Below, in pieces: positions 9,046 to 18,404 of a stretch of DNA of 38,935 nt. This stretch comes from Leadbetterella sp051649345 (GTDB lineage Bacteria; Bacteroidota; Bacteroidia; Cytophagales; Spirosomataceae). The notes under the pieces are model-generated. The model worked only from the letters and a program-made list of their open reading frames with translations, made no database searches and was not told the DNA's origin. A program made the translations under genes and the position numbers. Each line of letters begins with the position of its first letter. The first letter of the stretch is position 1. The DNA lies in assembly GCA_051649345.1 (NCBI GenBank), contig JBOFGX010000028.1, positions 1 through 38,935 on the forward strand, given 5' to 3'.

Positions 9046-9750
9046 GTGAACGAGCGAGAAGCTGGAATAGAAAGGTTGTATCCTTCCATTATTGGGAAAA
9101 TGGCTACTCGCTATTATTATTTGAGGCAACTTCGCCAAAAAATTGAGGAGATCATTCTCCAATTCATTTCTAATAATTCTTCAAAATTGATTTTGGCAGA
9201 CTATGGATGTGGAAATAAGCCTTATGAGACTTTGATTATTCCTTTTGTTGAAAGGTATATAGGTGTAGATTTGCCTGAAAATACCTCTGCCGATATCCAT
9301 ATTTCACCTGAAGGTCGCATTCAACTAGATGAAAGTAGCTTGGATGTTGTACTTTCAACTCAAGTATTAGAACATGTCGTAAACCCAAACTTATACCTTT
9401 TGGAAGCCCAAAGAGTTTTAAAGAAAGACGGTATGTTGATTTTAAGTACGCATGGCTACTGGATGTTTCATCCAGATCCAACGGACTTTTGGCGTTGGAC
9501 ATCAACAGGTTTGAGAAAAGTGGTTAGTGAAGCTGGTTTTGAAGTTGTATATTTTAAGGGAATTATTGGTAGATCTGCTATGGGGTTGCAATTGTTTCAG
9601 GATGGAATTATTTTCAAACTTCCCAAATTTCTCCGCCCAGTTCTTGCAATAGTTATGCAGCCTTTAATAATATTCTTTGATAAAATTACATCACAAGAAA
9701 CTAGGGATAAGGATGCCTGTACTTTTGTTCTAGTTGCTAAAAAGAAATAG
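9046..9750 (+). CDS. Class I SAM-dependent methyltransferase
   Basis: 234 aa, Methyltransf_11-type Rossmann fold. Motif I is A-D-Y-G-C-G-N-K-P near residue 50, the acidic end of strand 2 is V-D-L-P, and motif IV is L-S-T-Q-V-L-E-H-V. It transfers a methyl group from SAM; as the first gene of a glycan cluster the acceptor is probably a sugar or lipid-linked sugar, but nothing shows which. The GTG start at 9046 fits the upstream -7 box; ATG 9100 is an alternative but would remove a conserved-looking helix. The next gene begins 5 bp later. Confidence 0.8.
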   Translation: MNEREAGIERLYPSIIGKMATRYYYLRQLRQKIEEIILQFISNNSSKLILADYGCGNKPYETLIIPFVERYIGVDLPENTSADIHISPEGRIQLDESSLDVVLSTQVLEHVVNPNLYLLEAQRVLKKDGMLILSTHGYWMFHPDPTDFWRWTSTGLRKVVSEAGFEVVYFKGIIGRSAMGLQLFQDGIIFKLPKFLRPVLAIVMQPLIIFFDKITSQETRDKDACTFVLVAKKK

Positions 9751-9755
9751 TCTTT

Positions 9756-10856
9756 ATGAATTTATGTATTACTCGCTCCAACAAATATTCCTATTCAGAA
9801 ACTTTTATTGATAACCAAATTAAGGAACTAAAGCCTCAAATTTTACTTTGGGAAGGTTGGTACCCTTCTATTTTACCTTCTCAAAAATCTTTTTTACCTT
9901 TTCCCCTCAATTTCCTTTTAGTTAGAGGGGGGATACGAAATTTATTTCCTTCCATTTATCATAGAATTTACACCTTTTTTTTTACCTCCTATTTGGTAAA
10001 AAATAGAATTGATACGCTTTTGGCAAACTACGGACCCATGGGCGTGGCATTGTTTGATGCTTGTAAACGTGCTAATGTTAAGCTTTTTGTACATTTTCAT
10101 GGATTTGATGCTTCTGAATATAAAACATTAGAGAATTATAAAGAAAGATATGAAGTCCTTTTTCAAAATGCTAGGGGATTAATAGTTGTTTCAAATGATA
10201 TGAAAAGCCAATTGTTAAGCTTAGGTGCGAATCCGCATACAATTTATCTAAATCCATATGGGGTCGAAATTGATAAATTCTTTGGAGCAGAACCAGAAAA
10301 TAAGGGTCCTGTTTTCATTTCTGTTGGTAGATTTACGGCAAAAAAAGCACCGCATTTAACTATAAGAGCATTCGAAAAAGTTTTGAATTCTGAGCCGAAT
10401 TCAACGTTAATAATGATAGGAGATGGTGAACTATTGAACGATGCAAAAAAATTAGTTGTGGATCTAAAGCTATCAGCAAGTGTTGAATTTAAAGGAAAGA
10501 AAACCCCAAAAGAAGTATCTGATTATTTAAAACAAGCTAGGGTTTTTGTACAACATTCATTAAGAGCAGAAAATGGAGATTCTGAAGGAACACCAAACAC
10601 AATCCTCGAAGCCTCTGCTACTGGTTTACCTATAGTAAGCACACTCCATGCAGGGATAAAAGATGCGGTCATACATGGAAAAACAGGTTTTTTAGTTGAA
10701 GAGGGTGAATGGGAAACGATGGCCGATTACATGGTTAAATTAGCTCGAGACCCACAATTAGCCGGTCAAATGGGAAGAGCCTCTAGAAAACATGTTGAAG
10801 AAAATTATGAAATGAGTAAAAGAGTGCAAACATTGATCGAGATTTTGAAAAAATAA
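9756..10856 (+). CDS. GT4 family glycosyltransferase
   Basis: 366 aa, GT-B fold. The N-terminal acceptor half includes Y-S-Y-S-E-T-F-I, a signature of the S/E-T-F-I-type GT4 enzymes of exopolysaccharide clusters. The C-terminal half has F-I-S-V-G-R-F-T-A-K-K-A-P, the nucleotide-sugar site, and D-S-E-G-T-P-N-T-I-L-E-A-S-A-T-G-L-P, the E-x7-E region that retains the sugar donor. It is a retaining transferase using an activated sugar at the cytoplasmic face. Donor and acceptor cannot be predicted. It is 5 bp from both neighbours, so firmly in the operon. Confidence 0.85.
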   Translation: MNLCITRSNKYSYSETFIDNQIKELKPQILLWEGWYPSILPSQKSFLPFPLNFLLVRGGIRNLFPSIYHRIYTFFFTSYLVKNRIDTLLANYGPMGVALFDACKRANVKLFVHFHGFDASEYKTLENYKERYEVLFQNARGLIVVSNDMKSQLLSLGANPHTIYLNPYGVEIDKFFGAEPENKGPVFISVGRFTAKKAPHLTIRAFEKVLNSEPNSTLIMIGDGELLNDAKKLVVDLKLSASVEFKGKKTPKEVSDYLKQARVFVQHSLRAENGDSEGTPNTILEASATGLPIVSTLHAGIKDAVIHGKTGFLVEEGEWETMADYMVKLARDPQLAGQMGRASRKHVEENYEMSKRVQTLIEILKK

Positions 10857-10860
10857 ATAT

Positions 10861-11763
10861 ATGTCAATACCTATTTCACCCCTTACAGGTAAAAACAATG
10901 TTCAAAAAGAACAAATTCTAGATATCCAAAAAGTAAAGAATAAATATAAAGCAGAATTAAATACGGATGTTTCACGCTTTTTTGAGAATATTTCAGAGTT
11001 AGCAGTTTATCAGTGTAGGGATTCAAATTTAAGATTTTACTTCCCTTTCTCCGTCGTAAGCGATGGAGAGTTTTATGCGGAATTAGCTCGAAATTATAAA
11101 AGCTATTACAACCCTTGGAAGTGGGAACACGAGATAGTTTTCGAAAAAATAAAGCCAAACGAAACTGTACTCGAAATAGGGTGTGGTGAAGGTTCTTTTC
11201 TTAGTAAACTAAAAGAAAAATTCGCCACTCCTGTTGGATTAGATTTAAATCCTGAAGCAGTAATTGTCGGCAAAAAAATAGGAGTAAAAATTCTTAATGA
11301 AAGTATAACTGAGCACGCTCAGAATTTCCCTCAAAGCTATGATACAATTTGTGCTTTTCAATTGTTTGAACATGTTAACGAAGTTGGGGATTTTTTGAAA
11401 AATACAATTAAATGCTTAAAAAAGGGGGGCGTATTAGCAATAGGTGTCCCCAATAATCATTCCTATTATTTCAAAAAAGATACCTACCATACGCTCAACC
11501 TGCCTCCTCATCACATGTTACTGTGGGATGCAAATTCGTTAGAATATATAGCAAAATTGTTCGATTTGGAAATCATTGAAATTATAAAACAACCTGTCAA
11601 ACGTATGCATCGTGGAGTAATTTACAAAGTCTGGTTAGAGAACTTGCTTGGAAATAATTTAGGATCAAAATTAATAAATGTTTGTACTCGTTTTATTATC
11701 AAGTGTCTTCCCATTTTCAAAAATCAAGGGGTTACGATAGTAGCAATTTACCGAAAACGATAA
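10861..11763 (+). CDS. Class I SAM-dependent methyltransferase
   Basis: 300 aa. A roughly 100-residue N-terminal region of unknown role (it opens S-I-P-I-S-P-L-T-G-K-N-N-V) comes before the SAM domain: motif I V-L-E-I-G-C-G-E-G-S-F, strand 2 V-G-L-D-L-N, and motif IV A-F-Q-L-F-E-H-V. The N-terminal start resembles methyltransferases that carry a CxxC zinc ribbon after such a sequence, but here the cysteines are missing. The stop TAA shares its last base with the ATG of the flippase gene, implying translational coupling. The substrate is probably a sugar or polyketide-like glycan moiety; not resolvable. Confidence 0.78.
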   Translation: MSIPISPLTGKNNVQKEQILDIQKVKNKYKAELNTDVSRFFENISELAVYQCRDSNLRFYFPFSVVSDGEFYAELARNYKSYYNPWKWEHEIVFEKIKPNETVLEIGCGEGSFLSKLKEKFATPVGLDLNPEAVIVGKKIGVKILNESITEHAQNFPQSYDTICAFQLFEHVNEVGDFLKNTIKCLKKGGVLAIGVPNNHSYYFKKDTYHTLNLPPHHMLLWDANSLEYIAKLFDLEIIEIIKQPVKRMHRGVIYKVWLENLLGNNLGSKLINVCTRFIIKCLPIFKNQGVTIVAIYRKR

Positions 11764-13262
11764 TGGGCATAATTATACGTCAAAGTATTAAGAGTTCTAT
11801 AGTTACCTATATCGGTGTCGCCATTGGTACCCTTAATGTATTATTTCTATACAACAAATTTCTTAGTACCGAGCAATTAGGTCTTTATACAGCTATTATT
11901 AGTTTCCCTTTAGTTTTCACAGGTTTTTCGCATTTAGGTACGCCACATGTTGCCGTAAGGTTCTTTAGTAGATTTGCAGATTCCGAAAACAAACATAATG
12001 GTTTTTTTGGATACCTTTTGTTGGCCCCTTTTTTAGGTTTTACTGCTTTTTTACTGGTCTATATTGGTTTAAAGTCCTCATTCGAGTCAATATATATCAA
12101 AAATTCACCTTTGCTAGTACGTTATTATTGGGTATTTCCAGCTATTACTTTTTTTCTGATTTACTTAACTATTCTTGAGGCTTACAGCAAAATTCACTTG
12201 CGTATTGTAGTACCGGCCGTTATACGCGAAATTTTCATTAAATCGACTAATTCTATTTTAGCGTTGTTATATGGGTTTCGATATATTAGCTTCAATCAGC
12301 TAGTGATAGGAATCATTTTAGCGTACTTTTTAGCAGTATGCTTTTTACTGATTTACATTAAAATCCTAAAACGGTTTTATTTGAAAATCGATTTTAGTTT
12401 TTTGAGAAAACCCATTTTTAGAGAGATGTATCAATATGGTTTATGGACTATGTTAGGAGGTGCAACGGCAACAGCATTGCCTCATCTTGAGAAAATGATT
12501 TTACCTGCCAACAACGGAGGACTAACAACCACTGCTATTTTTAATATTGCCCTAAGTATCGGCTTGGTAATAGCCATTCCTAGAAATGCCATCGCTTCTA
12601 TTAGCGATCCTCTATTGGCTGAATCTTGGCAAAGTAATGATATTGATCATATTGGTGAAATTTACGAGAAGTCTGCATTAAATTTGCTTATAATAGGAAT
12701 GTTTTTGTTTTTGGGCATTTGGTGCAACATAGACTCGATTTTTAAAATTATTCCGAATTCAACCATTTATCAGGAAGGGAAATTCGTAGTTTTAATGGTC
12801 TCTCTCTACAGTCTTTTTGATATGGCAACAGGATTAAATTCTGAGATTTTGAAAAATTCACCTTACTTTAAATATGATTTAGGATTTTACATTATTCGAT
12901 TTATTATTCTTTTGATCACCAATTTAATATTGATTCCAATATATAGTTACAATGGAGCTGCATTTGCGATGTTAATTTCAGTAATTATTTATAACTTAGT
13001 TAAGTTCTTTTTTATAAAGTACAAATTAGGCTTACAACCTTTTGGAATACATACTTTAAAAATACTACTGCTAGGGGTCTTTACTTTCTGTGTATCACTT
13101 TTAATACCTAATTTTGATAACACCTTTACAAAAATACTCCTTACTATAGCCATAAAATCATTCACAATTTTAATTATCTTTGGAGGAGGGGTTTTATTCC
13201 TAAATGTTTCAAAAGATATGAATAATGCAATTAGGATGTTAACTAAAAAAATTAATCCTTAA
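11763..13262 (+). CDS. Polysaccharide flippase, Wzx/MATE-like (MOP superfamily)
   Basis: 499 aa from ATG 11763, whose A is the last base of the previous stop; an open frame further upstream only repeats the end of the methyltransferase gene. About 12-14 hydrophobic helices are spread over the whole length, starting with S-I-V-T-Y-I-G-V-A-I-G-T-L-N and E-Q-L-G-L-Y-T-A-I-I, both usual in the polysaccharide biosynthesis (PST/MVF) family. It should flip lipid-linked oligosaccharide across the inner membrane. No Wzy polymerase was seen alongside it. Confidence 0.87.
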   Translation: MGIIIRQSIKSSIVTYIGVAIGTLNVLFLYNKFLSTEQLGLYTAIISFPLVFTGFSHLGTPHVAVRFFSRFADSENKHNGFFGYLLLAPFLGFTAFLLVYIGLKSSFESIYIKNSPLLVRYYWVFPAITFFLIYLTILEAYSKIHLRIVVPAVIREIFIKSTNSILALLYGFRYISFNQLVIGIILAYFLAVCFLLIYIKILKRFYLKIDFSFLRKPIFREMYQYGLWTMLGGATATALPHLEKMILPANNGGLTTTAIFNIALSIGLVIAIPRNAIASISDPLLAESWQSNDIDHIGEIYEKSALNLLIIGMFLFLGIWCNIDSIFKIIPNSTIYQEGKFVVLMVSLYSLFDMATGLNSEILKNSPYFKYDLGFYIIRFIILLITNLILIPIYSYNGAAFAMLISVIIYNLVKFFFIKYKLGLQPFGIHTLKILLLGVFTFCVSLLIPNFDNTFTKILLTIAIKSFTILIIFGGGVLFLNVSKDMNNAIRMLTKKINP

Positions 13263-13297
13263 ACCCCTCTATTATATTATCCAATTCTGGTTTCAAA

Positions 13298-14398
13298 ATG
13301 AAAATATTAAATATCGTTGGGGCAAGACCCAATTTTATGAAAGTTGCTCCTTTACATAGAGTATTTAGTAAAAACCCTAGCATTGAGTCTAAAATTATAC
13401 ATACAGGTCAGCATTTCGATGCTAAAATGAGTGATGTATTTTTTGAGCAATTGGAACTTCCCAAACCACATTATTTCTTAGGTATAGGAGGAGGTTCACA
13501 TACAGAAGCTACAGCCAATACAATGATAGAATTTGAAAAGGTTTTGAAATTGGAAAAGCCGGACGTTGTTTTAGTAGTTGGAGACGTAAATGCCACTCTA
13601 GCCTGTGCGTTAGTAGCTGTAAAAGAGCATGTTCCTGTTGTCCACGTGGAGGCGGGTTTACGTTCAAGAGATCGAAAAATGCCTGAAGAGATTAACAGAA
13701 TTTTAGTTGACAATATTTCGGATTTTCTTTTTGTAACTGAACAAGATGGATTAGATAACCTCAAAAAAGAGGGCGTTTCTGATGAAAAAGTATTTTTTGT
13801 AGGTAATGTAATGATAGATTCTTTGAAGTACTATCTGATGAAGTCTAAGTCATTAAATACTACTATTGAAATGGGGATAAAGTCAAAAGAGTTTATGCTT
13901 GTAACTATGCATCGCCCAGCAAACGTAGATACTGAAGAGGGTTTGAGGAGTATTTTGGAGATAATAGAAAGAGCAAGTCAGCATCTTTCAGTAATTTTTC
14001 CGATGCATCCACGAACACGAAATAATATGGAAAAATTCGGATTGAGTGATAAACTAAAAACGATCAAAAACCTCATTTTGACTGAACCACAAGGATATTT
14101 AGAATTTTTGAACTTAATGGATAATGCAAAAGTAATTATTACGGATTCGGGAGGGATTCAAGAAGAAACAACTTTTCTGCAAGTTCCATGTTTAACATTT
14201 AGAGACTCAACTGAAAGACCAATAACTGTTACACTTGGTACTAATCAACTTTTGGCAGATCTAAATCCAAATACAGTATATGAAAAATTAAAAGAAATTT
14301 TAGCCGGACAAACCAAAAAAGGTACAATTCCGCCTTTTTGGGATGGAAGTACCGCTGAAAGAATAGTGAATATTTTAGTTGAGAAATTTGAACGTTAA
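13298..14398 (+). CDS. wecB: UDP-N-acetylglucosamine 2-epimerase (non-hydrolysing)
   Basis: 366 aa, full length. Family signatures: M-K-I-L-N-I-V-G-A-R-P-N-F-M-K at the start, H-T-G-Q-H-F-D, H-V-E-A-G-L-R-S, M-P-E-E-I-N-R, and the C-terminal D-S-G-G-I-Q-E-E plus R-D-S-T-E-R-P. It interconverts UDP-GlcNAc and UDP-ManNAc in the cytosol, supplying ManNAc or, with a dehydrogenase, ManNAcA for the glycan. No wecC-like dehydrogenase is in the window, so either ManNAc itself is used or the partner is elsewhere. Confidence 0.93.
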   Translation: MKILNIVGARPNFMKVAPLHRVFSKNPSIESKIIHTGQHFDAKMSDVFFEQLELPKPHYFLGIGGGSHTEATANTMIEFEKVLKLEKPDVVLVVGDVNATLACALVAVKEHVPVVHVEAGLRSRDRKMPEEINRILVDNISDFLFVTEQDGLDNLKKEGVSDEKVFFVGNVMIDSLKYYLMKSKSLNTTIEMGIKSKEFMLVTMHRPANVDTEEGLRSILEIIERASQHLSVIFPMHPRTRNNMEKFGLSDKLKTIKNLILTEPQGYLEFLNLMDNAKVIITDSGGIQEETTFLQVPCLTFRDSTERPITVTLGTNQLLADLNPNTVYEKLKEILAGQTKKGTIPPFWDGSTAERIVNILVEKFER

Positions 14399-14399
14399 G

Positions 14400-15614
14400 A
14401 TGAAGGTACTATTCTTAGCTGGTGGGATGCCACATTATTATAATCTAGTTCTAAATAAGCTTAATACATTTCCTAAATTAGAAGTTGTTGTTGTTACACC
14501 TAAGGGCATTGGAAGTACAGTCGGTGCGGGCGTATATCAAACGCAAGAAAGCACAGAATTTAAAATTCACCATTTAGAGGAATACAGAACATATTATGGT
14601 AAGATGTTCTTTAAGAATATCTATGAAGTTATTGAAAAAGAAAACCCAACTATTATTATTTCCAATTGGCCTTATACTTTGGCTTGGATTTTTTTTCCTT
14701 TATTATATTTTAAAATCAGACGGAAAAAGATAAGGCTTATTTCTAAAGAAATCCCTTTTCAAGTTCCTTATTATGACAAAGCAGTAGAATTTTATAGTAG
14801 TGGAGGAGGAATAACAGAAAATCATCAAGTCAAAAATAAGCAATCTAGTCTTTATTCAAAATTGAAGTACCAGTTAGTAACAGAAGTAAGAAAATGGATG
14901 GTTAATAAAGTTGATGCTCATATTAACTATTTTGACGAAGCAATAGAAATTCAACATAGTTATGGTGTACCAAAAGAAAGAGTTTTTGTGACAGCAAATT
15001 CTCCAGACACGGATGTTTTATTTGAAGTAAAAAAGTCAATCGAAAATCTAGAACAAATTTTACCTCACAATCCCTATAGAGTCATACATGTGGGCAGACT
15101 CGTAAAATGGAAAAAGGTAGATCTATTGATAAATGTAATTAGTAAGCTTATTCCTAAATATCCAAATATTGAACTGGTCGTGGTTGGGGTTGGGCCAGAA
15201 GAAGAATCTTTGAAGAATCATGTCATTCAATTAGGAATTCAAAAGAATGTTTTGTTTGTAGGGGGGGTGTATGATACATCTACCTTAGGACAGTATTTCT
15301 TGGCCTCGAGCATTTATGTTTTAGCGGGGATGGGAGGATTATCTATTAACGAAGCCATGGTGTTTGGCTTACCTGTGATATGCTCAGTAGCAGACGGTAC
15401 GGAGCGAAAACTTGTAAAAAGCGAAGTTAATGGAAATTACTTTGAAGATGGAAATGAGGAGAGTTTATTATGTGTAATTGATAAAATGTTAGCAAATTTG
15501 TCTGTTATTAGGAAAATGGGACTTGAATCTGAGAGGATTATTAAGGAGGAGGTAAATATCCATACAGTATTGGATAAGTATATTGAAGCGTTTGAGTTTG
15601 TGACTAAAAAGTAA
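14400..15614 (+). CDS. GT4 family glycosyltransferase
   Basis: 404 aa from ATG 14400, one base after the wecB stop. The N-terminal half opens M-K-V-L-F-L-A-G-G-M-P-H; the C-terminal donor domain has V-I-H-V-G-R-L-V-K-W-K-K and L-S-I-N-E-A-M-V-F-G-L-P-V-I, the GT4 E-x7-E region. A positively charged, aromatic segment around residues 95-115 could associate with the membrane. Retaining glycosyl transfer in glycan assembly is the likely role; sugar specificity is unknown. Confidence 0.83.
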   Translation: MKVLFLAGGMPHYYNLVLNKLNTFPKLEVVVVTPKGIGSTVGAGVYQTQESTEFKIHHLEEYRTYYGKMFFKNIYEVIEKENPTIIISNWPYTLAWIFFPLLYFKIRRKKIRLISKEIPFQVPYYDKAVEFYSSGGGITENHQVKNKQSSLYSKLKYQLVTEVRKWMVNKVDAHINYFDEAIEIQHSYGVPKERVFVTANSPDTDVLFEVKKSIENLEQILPHNPYRVIHVGRLVKWKKVDLLINVISKLIPKYPNIELVVVGVGPEEESLKNHVIQLGIQKNVLFVGGVYDTSTLGQYFLASSIYVLAGMGGLSINEAMVFGLPVICSVADGTERKLVKSEVNGNYFEDGNEESLLCVIDKMLANLSVIRKMGLESERIIKEEVNIHTVLDKYIEAFEFVTKK

Positions 15615-15618
15615 AAGA

Positions 15619-16368
15619 ATGGAAGCTACAGTCAATAAAATTATTAAGGAGGCGTACAATGACCAATACTCTTCAGAATCTGCAATTTGGCGAGGATTAG
15701 GAGCAAAACAAAAACTTAGTAACATACTTAAAATTACAGAAGGGAAAAAATTTGAAAAAGTACTTGAAGTAGGTGCAGGAGACGGAAGCATTCTGAAATT
15801 ATTAAGCGAAAGTAATTTTGCCAAAGAGTTACACGCACTTGAAATTTCAGAAAGTGGATTAAAGCAAATATATTCTAAGAAAATTGATTTTCTAAAATCT
15901 GCCCAAATTTTTGATGGGTACAGACTTCCTTTCGAAAATAAATCATTTGACTTAGTGATCCTCACACATGTTCTTGAACACGTGGAGCACGAACGGATTC
16001 TTTTGCGGGAGATTCATCGGGTAGCTAAAAAACTGTTGATTGAGGTGCCAAAAGATTATCGTTTTGGGGCTGAGAGTAAATTCGCTCACTTCTTATCTTA
16101 TGGTCATATAAACTTATATACACCTACCTCTTTGAAGTTCTTACTCATGACAGAAAATTTCAGAATCGAAAGAGAACTTACAGGTATTTATAATATAGAT
16201 AGCTTTTTATTTGGCAAATCCTCTTTATTCCAAAAATTAAAAGGATATTTGTCTTACTATGGAAAATTAGTATTAACGAACACCCCTTTTCCGTATGTTA
16301 ATTATAAGTTTATCAATACAATTACTTTATTAGCTGAACCAGAAAATAAAAACTTGACTATTTTTTAA
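15619..16368 (+). CDS. Class I SAM-dependent methyltransferase
   Basis: 249 aa. Motif I V-L-E-V-G-A-G-D-G-S-I-L near residue 51, strand 2 A-L-E-I-S-E, and motif IV L-T-H-V-L-E-H-V-E-H. It starts 4 bp after the preceding glycosyltransferase. The substrate is likely a glycan intermediate, judged by context only. Confidence 0.78.
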   Translation: MEATVNKIIKEAYNDQYSSESAIWRGLGAKQKLSNILKITEGKKFEKVLEVGAGDGSILKLLSESNFAKELHALEISESGLKQIYSKKIDFLKSAQIFDGYRLPFENKSFDLVILTHVLEHVEHERILLREIHRVAKKLLIEVPKDYRFGAESKFAHFLSYGHINLYTPTSLKFLLMTENFRIERELTGIYNIDSFLFGKSSLFQKLKGYLSYYGKLVLTNTPFPYVNYKFINTITLLAEPENKNLTIF

Positions 16369-16376
16369 ATTTCAGA

Positions 16377-17126
16377 ATGAATGATCAACTTACGACTAGA
16401 CAGTTTTGGCTTGACTATTGGGAATCTAAAGAAGGGCTTGTTTTCAAAGTGCCTAATACTTACCCATTTTTAGATTCATTAGAAAGGCTCATTAAGCAGG
16501 ATGATTATAAAACGCTCCTTGAAATAGGAGGATTCCCTGGATATTTTTCAGTTTGGGTAAAACGCAACTTAGGTGTAGAAGCTACATTGCTTGACTTTGT
16601 TGTTCATACTAAAATACTAAATGAATTAGAGATTGCTAATCAGCTTAATTATGGTGAAGTTGAAGTTATTGAAGCAGATTTGTTTCATTACAATTCACAA
16701 AAAAAATATGATTTAGTCATATCAAATGGCTTAATTGAGCATTTTTTAGATACCCAAAACATTATCCTTAAGCACGTAGAACAACTTAAATCTGGGGGCA
16801 CGCTACTTATAACACTTCCTAATTTCAAGAGCTTAAATGGCTGGTTTCAGAAGGTTTTTGACAAAGAAAATTACAATAAACACAATATCGAATGCATGGA
16901 TCTAAACCTACTCAGAAAAGCGTGCCAATCATTAGGACTAACACAAATAGATGTGCAATATAATGGTAGGTTTATGCTCTGGTTTGAACGAGAAAATGAA
17001 AAACCTTTTTGGATACGATGTTTCAAAAAAGCTGTTTGGCTACCCTTAAAAGTATTTTTTAAAGTAGTTCCTATCGAAACTAAATTCTTTTCTCCATATA
17101 TCATCATTACAGCTAAAAACCCTTGA
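16377..17126 (+). CDS. Class I SAM-dependent methyltransferase
   Basis: 249 aa. Motif I is slightly unusual, L-L-E-I-G-G-F-P-G-Y-F, with a proline inside the glycine loop; motif IV is I-S-N-G-L-I-E-H-F. A C-terminal basic, aromatic segment (residues 205-240) might lie on the membrane. The stop TGA overlaps the TTG start of the next gene. This is the fourth methyltransferase of the locus; relatedness to the one just upstream is only at the fold level. Confidence 0.75.
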   Translation: MNDQLTTRQFWLDYWESKEGLVFKVPNTYPFLDSLERLIKQDDYKTLLEIGGFPGYFSVWVKRNLGVEATLLDFVVHTKILNELEIANQLNYGEVEVIEADLFHYNSQKKYDLVISNGLIEHFLDTQNIILKHVEQLKSGGTLLITLPNFKSLNGWFQKVFDKENYNKHNIECMDLNLLRKACQSLGLTQIDVQYNGRFMLWFERENEKPFWIRCFKKAVWLPLKVFFKVVPIETKFFSPYIIITAKNP

Positions 17127-18397
17127 AAATCCTACTTCTAAATACGGATGATTTTACAGGTGGTGCTGCTATTGCTTGTCGTAGGCTATTAAAAGCGATA
17201 CGTACTTTTACAGATACTGAAGCTCAAATGCTTGTTCAAGAAAGTAAGTCTAAACAAGAGGGAGTTATTCAACTCAATAATTCATGGTTTGCAAAGAAAA
17301 AAGCCTTTATTCGATTCGTAGCAGAAAGGCTTTATTTTTTATTTTACGAAAAAAATAAAGAAATACGATTTGCATTTAATTCTGGCAAGTATGGTATAGA
17401 CATTTCTACAAATCCACATATAACAAACTCAGATGTGATACATTTACACTGGATAAATTTTGGTTTTTTATCAATAGAATCTATTGAAAAGTTAGTTCAA
17501 ACTAAGAAACCAATTGTTTGGACTCTGCATGATATGTGGGCGTTTACGGGAGGTTGTCATCATTCCAAAGAATGTGAAAACTATCAACAATCGTGTGGTA
17601 ATTGTAATCAATTTCTAAAAAACCCATCTCCAAATGATCTTTCGAATAAAGTTTGGCAAGAAAAAATGGATATATTTTCAAACGCAAATCTTACTGTAGT
17701 TACATGCAGCGATTGGCTTGCAAAAAGGGCAAGAAAAAGCTCTTTATTCAGAAACATAAGAGTTGAAAGCATACCTAATCCTATAGATAATCAAGTATTT
17801 AGGCCAATTGATAAAACGATTGCTAGAAGAAAATTTAAGCTTGATGATAACAAGAATTATATCTTGTTTGCAGCTATGAGAGTAGATGCAATTGGAAAGG
17901 GTTTTAGATATTTCCAAGAAGCTATGTCTATCCTTAAAACTCGTTTGCTAAATTCAGAAAAAAAAGTTTCAGATATTGAAATTGTTATCTTTGGTAGAGT
18001 AGAAGGTCGTGATTTTGATTCGCTTCCATTTAAAGTAAATATCCTTGGACAGCTTTCAGATTTAGAAGCTATAGTGAATGCCTATTCATTAGCGTCAGTT
18101 TTTGTAATTCCAAGTTTAGAGGAGAATCTTCCAAATACTATTATGGAATCTATGGCATGCGGAACTCCTGTAGTAGGCTTTGATGTAGGGGGTATTCCCG
18201 AGATGATTGATCACGAAGTTAATGGATACTTATCTAAATTCAAATCATCCCAAGATCTTGCAGAAGGCATTTTTTATGTTCTAAATCAAGCTGATTCAAT
18301 CAGCCTTATTTCAAATGCAATACGCAAAGTAGAAACTAACTACAGCGAAGAAATTGTAGCTAAAAAGTACCATGAAATTTATAGAAGTCTTATCTAA
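17123..18397 (+). CDS. GT4 family glycosyltransferase with cysteine-rich insert
   Basis: 424 aa. The start is TTG 17123, which overlaps the previous stop (TTGA) and gives M-K-I-L-L-L-N-T-D-D, followed by G-G-A-A-I-A-C-R-R-L, the usual beginning of this subfamily. The centre has W-T-L-H-D-M-W-A-F-T-G-G-C-H-H-S followed by three more cysteines, a conserved Cys/His cluster of WcaC/colanic-type GT4 enzymes that may bind a metal. The donor domain has P-S-L-E-E-N-L-P-N-T-I-M-E-S-M-A-C-G-T-P. It is the last gene of the operon and converges on the YfhO-type gene 7 bp away. Confidence 0.85.
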   Translation: MKILLLNTDDFTGGAAIACRRLLKAIRTFTDTEAQMLVQESKSKQEGVIQLNNSWFAKKKAFIRFVAERLYFLFYEKNKEIRFAFNSGKYGIDISTNPHITNSDVIHLHWINFGFLSIESIEKLVQTKKPIVWTLHDMWAFTGGCHHSKECENYQQSCGNCNQFLKNPSPNDLSNKVWQEKMDIFSNANLTVVTCSDWLAKRARKSSLFRNIRVESIPNPIDNQVFRPIDKTIARRKFKLDDNKNYILFAAMRVDAIGKGFRYFQEAMSILKTRLLNSEKKVSDIEIVIFGRVEGRDFDSLPFKVNILGQLSDLEAIVNAYSLASVFVIPSLEENLPNTIMESMACGTPVVGFDVGGIPEMIDHEVNGYLSKFKSSQDLAEGIFYVLNQADSISLISNAIRKVETNYSEEIVAKKYHEIYRSLI

Positions 18398-18404
18398 ACT
18401 ACTT

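Noticed and set aside
9985..9990. Poly-T and poly-G runs in glycosyltransferase genes as phase-variable tracts
   Set aside because: Runs are short (up to about 10 T and 7 G, for example near 9980 and 15261) and frames are intact; no second sign of slippage control.
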